From positions 81,920 to 145,919 of the forward strand of contig NZ_QUEE01000011.1 of assembly GCF_003477885.1 (NCBI RefSeq): DNA of 64,000 nucleotides. Direction: 5' to 3'. This DNA comes from Lachnotalea sp. AF33-28 (GTDB taxonomy: Bacteria; Bacillota; Clostridia; Lachnospirales; Lachnospiraceae). Within the stretch, counting starts at the first letter, position 1, and every line of letters starts with the position of its first letter. The notes below the pieces were generated by a model. It had not been told where the DNA came from. It searched no databases and saw nothing but the letters and a program-made list of their open reading frames with translations. Of this stretch, positions 60,094 through 64,000 are shown piece after piece. A program made the translations under genes and the position numbers.

Positions 60094-61749
60094 ATGAAGA
60101 TCAGTGATCTGGAAATGCTGTTTAAATTTATCGGAGGCCTTGGCATGTTCCTGTATGGCATGCATATTATGGCCGAAGGGCTGCAGCAGTCCGCGGGTGA
60201 CCGGATGAAGAAAATGCTGGGCTTTCTGACCAATAACCGCCTGCTGGCGGTGCTTATGGGAGCTCTGATTACGGCAATTATACAGAGCAGCTCAGCCACA
60301 ACGGTCATGATTGTTGGATTTGTCAACGCCGGCATCATAAACCTGACCCAGGCGGTGGGCGTGATCATGGGCGCGAATATCGGAACCACGATTACCAGCT
60401 GGATCGTGTCCATGAGCGAGTGGGGCGAGGTGATGAAGCCTGAATTTTTTGCGCCGCTTATCATCGGTATCGGAGCGCTGCTGTTTATATTTATGAAATC
60501 GGAGAAAAAGAAGGATCTCGGAGAGATTCTTCTGGGATTCGGCGTTCTGTTTATCGGCTTGAGCTTTATGTCCGGCGCAATTAAACCGTATAGGGATGCT
60601 CCGGTATTCGCCGACGCCTTCCGCATACTTGGTAGAAATCCGTTCTTTGGCGTGCTGGCAGGAGCGCTCGTGACCGCGGTGATCCAGAGTTCATCGGCAT
60701 CGGTGGGAATTCTGCAGACACTGGCCATGAACGGCGTGGTCACCTGGAACAGCGCCGTATTCATCACGCTGGGGCAGAATATCGGTACCTGTGTGACCGC
60801 GCTTCTTGCCAGCGCCGGCGCTCATAAGACTGCCAAGCGGGCGGCGGTGATCCATCTATTGTTTAATGTTTTTGGTGCAGGCATTTTTGGGGTGCTCATG
60901 TTTGCCGTATTTCAGTTTTACCCTGCCTGGGGCGCCGGGGAAATCAACAGTATACAGATATCGGTTTTCCATACGGTTTTTAATGTAACAAACACAATTC
61001 TTCTGTTTCCTTTTGCCGGATATCTGGTTAAGCTTTCGGAGCGGCTTATTAAGGAAGAGAACCTTAAGCAGCCGGAAGGGATCGCCGAACGTGTGAAGAA
61101 TCATCTGGATTCTCAGATCACCAGATCGCCGTCCTTCGCTATTGAAGCTGCGATCCACGAAGTGCTGTATATGGGGGAGATTGCGCTGGAAAATGCCAGA
61201 CTCGCCATAGATGCCGTGATTGGTAACAGGAAGGAAAGTCTCGGTAAAATCTATGAAACCGAAGAGACGATCAATGAGCTGGAGGGCCTGCTCACAGAGT
61301 ATCTGATACAGATCAATAGTATGAACCTGACGGAGAATCAGGCGCTGACAGTGAAAGATCTGCTATATACGATCAGCGATCTGGAGAGAATGGGGGACCA
61401 TTCGGAAAATATCGCCGAGCTGACAGAGCAGAAGATATCAAAATCCATTGAGTTTTCAGAAGATGCATGCAGGGATCTAAGGCTGATCGGAGACAATGTT
61501 ATAAACGCGGTGAAGGCCGCGCTGGATGCCAGGAGAAACAGTGATCCTGCAGATATACGAAGGGTGCTGAAGCTGGAAGACGAGGTGGATAACTGCGAGG
61601 AAGATTTAAGGGAGAAGCATATCGAGCGATTAAGCCTCGGACAGTGTACACCGCAGACCGGCGTGATCTTTCTGGATGTGATCAGCAATCTGGAGAGGAT
61701 CTGCGACCATGCGAACAATGTGGCCGGATATGTGAAAAACGAGCTGTAG
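60094..61749 (+). CDS. Na/Pi cotransporter family protein with PhoU-like domain
   Basis: The 551-residue protein has two inverted membrane repeats with the family motifs ITAIIQSSSATTVMIVGF and VTAVIQSSSASVGILQ, about eight to nine helices to residue 310, and a C-terminal helical PhoU-like domain (ALTVKDLLYTISDLERMGDH). It takes up inorganic phosphate with sodium (PF02690). The ATG at 60094 lies 11 bases after GGAGG. A short overlapping frame (MSTNEDQ) uses a nearer ATG and may modulate initiation. A two-component system follows 17 bases later. Confidence 0.92.
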   Translation: MKISDLEMLFKFIGGLGMFLYGMHIMAEGLQQSAGDRMKKMLGFLTNNRLLAVLMGALITAIIQSSSATTVMIVGFVNAGIINLTQAVGVIMGANIGTTITSWIVSMSEWGEVMKPEFFAPLIIGIGALLFIFMKSEKKKDLGEILLGFGVLFIGLSFMSGAIKPYRDAPVFADAFRILGRNPFFGVLAGALVTAVIQSSSASVGILQTLAMNGVVTWNSAVFITLGQNIGTCVTALLASAGAHKTAKRAAVIHLLFNVFGAGIFGVLMFAVFQFYPAWGAGEINSIQISVFHTVFNVTNTILLFPFAGYLVKLSERLIKEENLKQPEGIAERVKNHLDSQITRSPSFAIEAAIHEVLYMGEIALENARLAIDAVIGNRKESLGKIYETEETINELEGLLTEYLIQINSMNLTENQALTVKDLLYTISDLERMGDHSENIAELTEQKISKSIEFSEDACRDLRLIGDNVINAVKAALDARRNSDPADIRRVLKLEDEVDNCEEDLREKHIERLSLGQCTPQTGVIFLDVISNLERICDHANNVAGYVKNEL

Positions 61750-61766
61750 CGGCAGGAGGGATCATG

Positions 61767-62471
61767 ATGGAGCTGATTTATGTAATTGAAGACGATGACA
61801 ATATCCGTGACCTTATAAAGATTGCGCTGGAAGGGTTTGGCTATCAGGTAAAAGCCTTTGAGACTGCAGAGGATGCTCTTCAGAAAATCGGTGCGGACAA
61901 GCCGGATCTTGGAGTGTTTGATCTGATGCTTCCGGGCATGGACGGCCTGGCTGCGATCCGGATCATACGCAGAAATCCGGATATCCGTGAAATGCCGATT
62001 ATCGTGCTTACCGCCAAGGATAAGGAACTGGATAAGGTGATCGGTCTGGACGGCGGCGCGGACGATTATATGACCAAGCCCTTCGGCGTGCTGGAACTGG
62101 CAGCCAGGATCCGCCTGCAGCTGCGCAAGAGAGCCCCTAAGGAGGCTGCAAAGGATGTGCTGGCGGCAGGACAGCTCAAGATGAGCCCCAAGACAAGAGA
62201 GGCATGGTTCAGGGAACGGCTGCTGGAGCTGACCTACAAGGAGTATGAGCTGCTCCTTTATCTTCTGGAAAACCAGGCCAGGGTGGTGTCCAGGGAAGAG
62301 CTTTTGAACAACATATGGGGATATGAATATGACGGTGAATCCCGGACTCTGGATATGCACATCCGCACCCTGCGTCAGAAGCTGGGCGAGGAGGGCGGAG
62401 ACTATATAAAAACAATCAGGGGCGTAGGATACCGTTTCCGCGTTACAGCGAGCCCGGAGAATGAGGGATGA
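61767..62471 (+). CDS. OmpR/PhoP-type response regulator
   Basis: The 234-residue protein has a receiver (VIEDDDNIRDLI, phospho-Asp in GVFDLMLPGMDG, Lys in YMTKPFG) and a winged-helix DNA-binding domain (LTYKEYELLLYLLENQ, then RTLDMHIRTLRQKLG). ATG 61767 is seven bases after GGAGG; ATG 61764 is equally in frame. With the Pho box upstream of the transporter gene it is a strong candidate for the phosphate regulator PhoP. It overlaps the kinase gene by four bases. Confidence 0.92.
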   Translation: MELIYVIEDDDNIRDLIKIALEGFGYQVKAFETAEDALQKIGADKPDLGVFDLMLPGMDGLAAIRIIRRNPDIREMPIIVLTAKDKELDKVIGLDGGADDYMTKPFGVLELAARIRLQLRKRAPKEAAKDVLAAGQLKMSPKTREAWFRERLLELTYKEYELLLYLLENQARVVSREELLNNIWGYEYDGESRTLDMHIRTLRQKLGEEGGDYIKTIRGVGYRFRVTASPENEG

Positions 62472-63919
62472 GCATGAAAAAAGCAATTTACCGTAAATTT
62501 GTGCTGGTAATCCTGCTGGCGCTGGGGCTGTGCACGGTTATCTTTTATCTGATCGCGGGGAATATTCTGCTGGACAATACCAGGAAGGATCTGCTGTATT
62601 CCCTGCAGATGGTGGATGCAATGCTGGATTATGACGGCGATTTAAAGGAGCAGTTTTCACGTATGGATGCCCTGTCCCAGGCACAGGCGGCCGGTTTGGA
62701 GAAGGGTCTTTTGAGCGGCGACAGCCGCAGGCTTACAATACTGACAACCGGCGGGGAGGTCTGCGTGGACACGGATGTGGACGATACCGCAGTCATGGAC
62801 AACCATCTGGCCCGGGAGGAGATAAGGGACGCGCTGGAGAAAGGCGTGGGCTGCAGCATGAGATATTCTGAAACGCTGGGTACATCCATGCTCTATGCTG
62901 CGGCCATGTCCTCCAACGGCGGGTATGTGATACGGCTGGCAATCCCTTTTAAAGGAATCTCAGAGTATATCGTCGTGCTTTTGCCGGCCCTGCTGCTGGC
63001 TGTCGGCGTAACGCTTCTGATTTCCCTGATCATAGCCGACCGGTTTGCGAAATCTGTCACAAAGCCTTTAGGAGAGATTGCCGGTGAAATGGATAAGATA
63101 CAGCAGGATGCGCCGGATTTTCATTTTGAACAGTATGGCTATGAAGAGCTGAATGTAATCGCAAAAACTACGGAACAGATGTCCCGCAGCGTAAAAAGCT
63201 ACATACGCAAGCTTGAATTTGAAAAGCAGGTGAGACAGGAGTTTTTCAGCAATGCCAGCCATGAACTGAAAACGCCCATCACTTCCATCAAAGGTTATAC
63301 GGAACTTTTGGGGAGCGGGCTGATTACCGATGAGACGGTGAAAGCCGATTTCCTGCGCCGCATCACCAAAGAAACGGATAATATGACCAATCTGATCAAT
63401 GATATCCTGATGATTTCCAGGTTGGAGACCAAAGAAGCAGAGGTCACGATGAATGAGGTGAGGATGGCGCTTATTCTGGAAGATGCGGTAAAGACCTTTG
63501 CGCCTCTGGCTGTTGAAAATCAGGTGGCGGTGATGACGGACTGCCGCCCGATCACGGTTTGGGCCAGCCATCAGCATATGAAGGAGCTGATCAGCAATCT
63601 GTTAAGCAACGCCATCAAATACAACAAAGAGGGCGGAACGGTCCATGTACGGATCACGGCAGAGGACGGGGATATGCTTTTGGAGGTCAGAGATTCCGGG
63701 GTTGGTATACCCGAAGGGTCCAGGCAGCGCGTCTTTGAGCGGTTCTACCGCGTGGATAAAGGGCGCAGCAAGAAGGTAGGAGGCACCGGGCTGGGACTTT
63801 CCATCGTGAAACACATCGTGAATTTCTATAACGGAACCATTGAAATGGAAAGTGAAGTGAATATAGGAACCAGATTTTTGATCCGAATCCCGATTAAGAA
63901 ACGCGACAGCGATCTATAG
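62468..63919 (+). CDS. PhoR-like sensor histidine kinase
   Basis: The 483-residue protein has two membrane segments (about 12-33 and 165-190) flanking an outer domain of about 130 residues, a HAMP-like linker (SVTKPLGEIAGEMDKIQ), HisKA with FSNASHELKTPITSIKGYTE, and HATPase_c (LISNLLSNAIKYN, VRDSGVGIPEG, GGTGLGLSIVKH). The ATGA overlap with the regulator gene signals coupling; ATG 62474 is an alternative start. It probably autophosphorylates under phosphate limitation, inferred from context. Confidence 0.92.
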   Translation: MSMKKAIYRKFVLVILLALGLCTVIFYLIAGNILLDNTRKDLLYSLQMVDAMLDYDGDLKEQFSRMDALSQAQAAGLEKGLLSGDSRRLTILTTGGEVCVDTDVDDTAVMDNHLAREEIRDALEKGVGCSMRYSETLGTSMLYAAAMSSNGGYVIRLAIPFKGISEYIVVLLPALLLAVGVTLLISLIIADRFAKSVTKPLGEIAGEMDKIQQDAPDFHFEQYGYEELNVIAKTTEQMSRSVKSYIRKLEFEKQVRQEFFSNASHELKTPITSIKGYTELLGSGLITDETVKADFLRRITKETDNMTNLINDILMISRLETKEAEVTMNEVRMALILEDAVKTFAPLAVENQVAVMTDCRPITVWASHQHMKELISNLLSNAIKYNKEGGTVHVRITAEDGDMLLEVRDSGVGIPEGSRQRVFERFYRVDKGRSKKVGGTGLGLSIVKHIVNFYNGTIEMESEVNIGTRFLIRIPIKKRDSDL

Positions 63920-63944
63920 AATTGCAGTATAAGTAAAACTCCCG

Positions 63945-64000
63945 CTTTAAGGGTTTGTCAAGTAAAGTGTGTAAATTTTTTTGATTTTTTATCGGCGGTC
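63945..64000. mobile_element. Possible end of an insertion sequence at the window edge
   Basis: After the kinase gene the sequence GGGTTTGTCAAGTAAAG continues into a T-rich stretch (TGTGTAAATTTTTTTG). Such an AT-rich left end with TGTGTAAA resembles termini of IS256-like elements in Clostridia, from memory. No transposase is visible because the window ends. Confidence 0.3.

Noticed and set aside
60084..60107. Short frame MSTNEDQ just before the Na/Pi transporter start
   Set aside because: Too short to call a gene; it overlaps the true start and may only affect initiation.
61338..62486. 382-codon antisense frame over the Na/Pi transporter and response regulator
   Set aside because: It spans two well-supported genes on the other strand and has Cys/His/Leu-rich shadow composition.

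Overview
The window looks like a chromosomal segment of a Gram-positive anaerobe of the class Clostridia, most likely family Lachnospiraceae. The reasons are the moderate GC content, strong AGGAGG ribosome binding sites, sigma-A promoters with 17-bp spacers, lipoprotein-type ABC binding proteins, many ATP-binding and MFS transporters, and a DUF4358-MBOAT-DHHW cassette. No phage, CRISPR array, rRNA operon or complete insertion sequence was seen. One tRNA-Leu(CAA) is present.

Layout. 1-218 is the start of an exosporium-like protein cut by the left edge. 356-7785 is a hexuronate catabolism locus: uxaC and a LacI-type repressor on the minus strand; uxaA, an IclR regulator, KDPG aldolase and KDG kinase on the plus strand. 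Two near-identical palindromic operators sit on the two outward-facing promoters. 8013-10853 is a three-gene ABC importer (PF04392 type). 11136-15620 holds a dipeptidase and a heterodimeric ABC exporter. 15626-16400 holds decayed fur-like and queD-like genes. 16619-24404 holds a zinc-ribbon membrane protein, a DUF368 lipid-carrier flippase, DAHP synthase, threonine aldolase and an O-acetylation-type cassette (DUF4358 lipoprotein, MBOAT, DHHW). 24486-29111 holds the tRNA, a hybrid histidine kinase coupled to an MFS exporter, and a YczE-like protein. 29202-37620 holds a GHKL kinase, a NYN/LOTUS RNA-binding protein, a BlaI-M56-lipoprotein operon, DUF2461, an SLC45-type MFS protein and an unknown membrane protein. 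37621-42770 holds a palindromic repeat element, an AT-rich acetyltransferase and topoisomerase IV (parE, parC). 43149-51393 holds an oligopeptide ABC importer in which both the binding protein and one permease are unusually enlarged. 51537-59682 holds a small membrane protein, a P-type ATPase behind a probable yybP-ykoY manganese riboswitch, asnA, corA, a rhomboid-like protein and pyruvate kinase. 59745-63919 holds a second, inverted copy of the palindromic repeat and a phosphate module: a Pho-box promoter, a Na/Pi cotransporter and a PhoP/PhoR-type two-component system. The last bases resemble the end of an insertion sequence.

Functional logic. The hexuronate genes feed pyruvate and glyceraldehyde 3-phosphate into glycolysis, although the tagaturonate/fructuronate reductase step is not in the window. 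The metal and phosphate genes (Mn riboswitch with P-type ATPase, corA, Pho box with Na/Pi transporter) are each regulated by visible cis elements.

The observations most worth checking are: the repeat-built extracytoplasmic insertion in OppC with a matching enlargement of its binding protein; the 207-209-bp palindromic element in two inverted copies with short core-deleted relatives; the manganese riboswitch; the four-register Pho box; the BlaI/M56/lipoprotein operon; a G10 tract in a 5' leader; and three genes that have lost internal or N-terminal parts.
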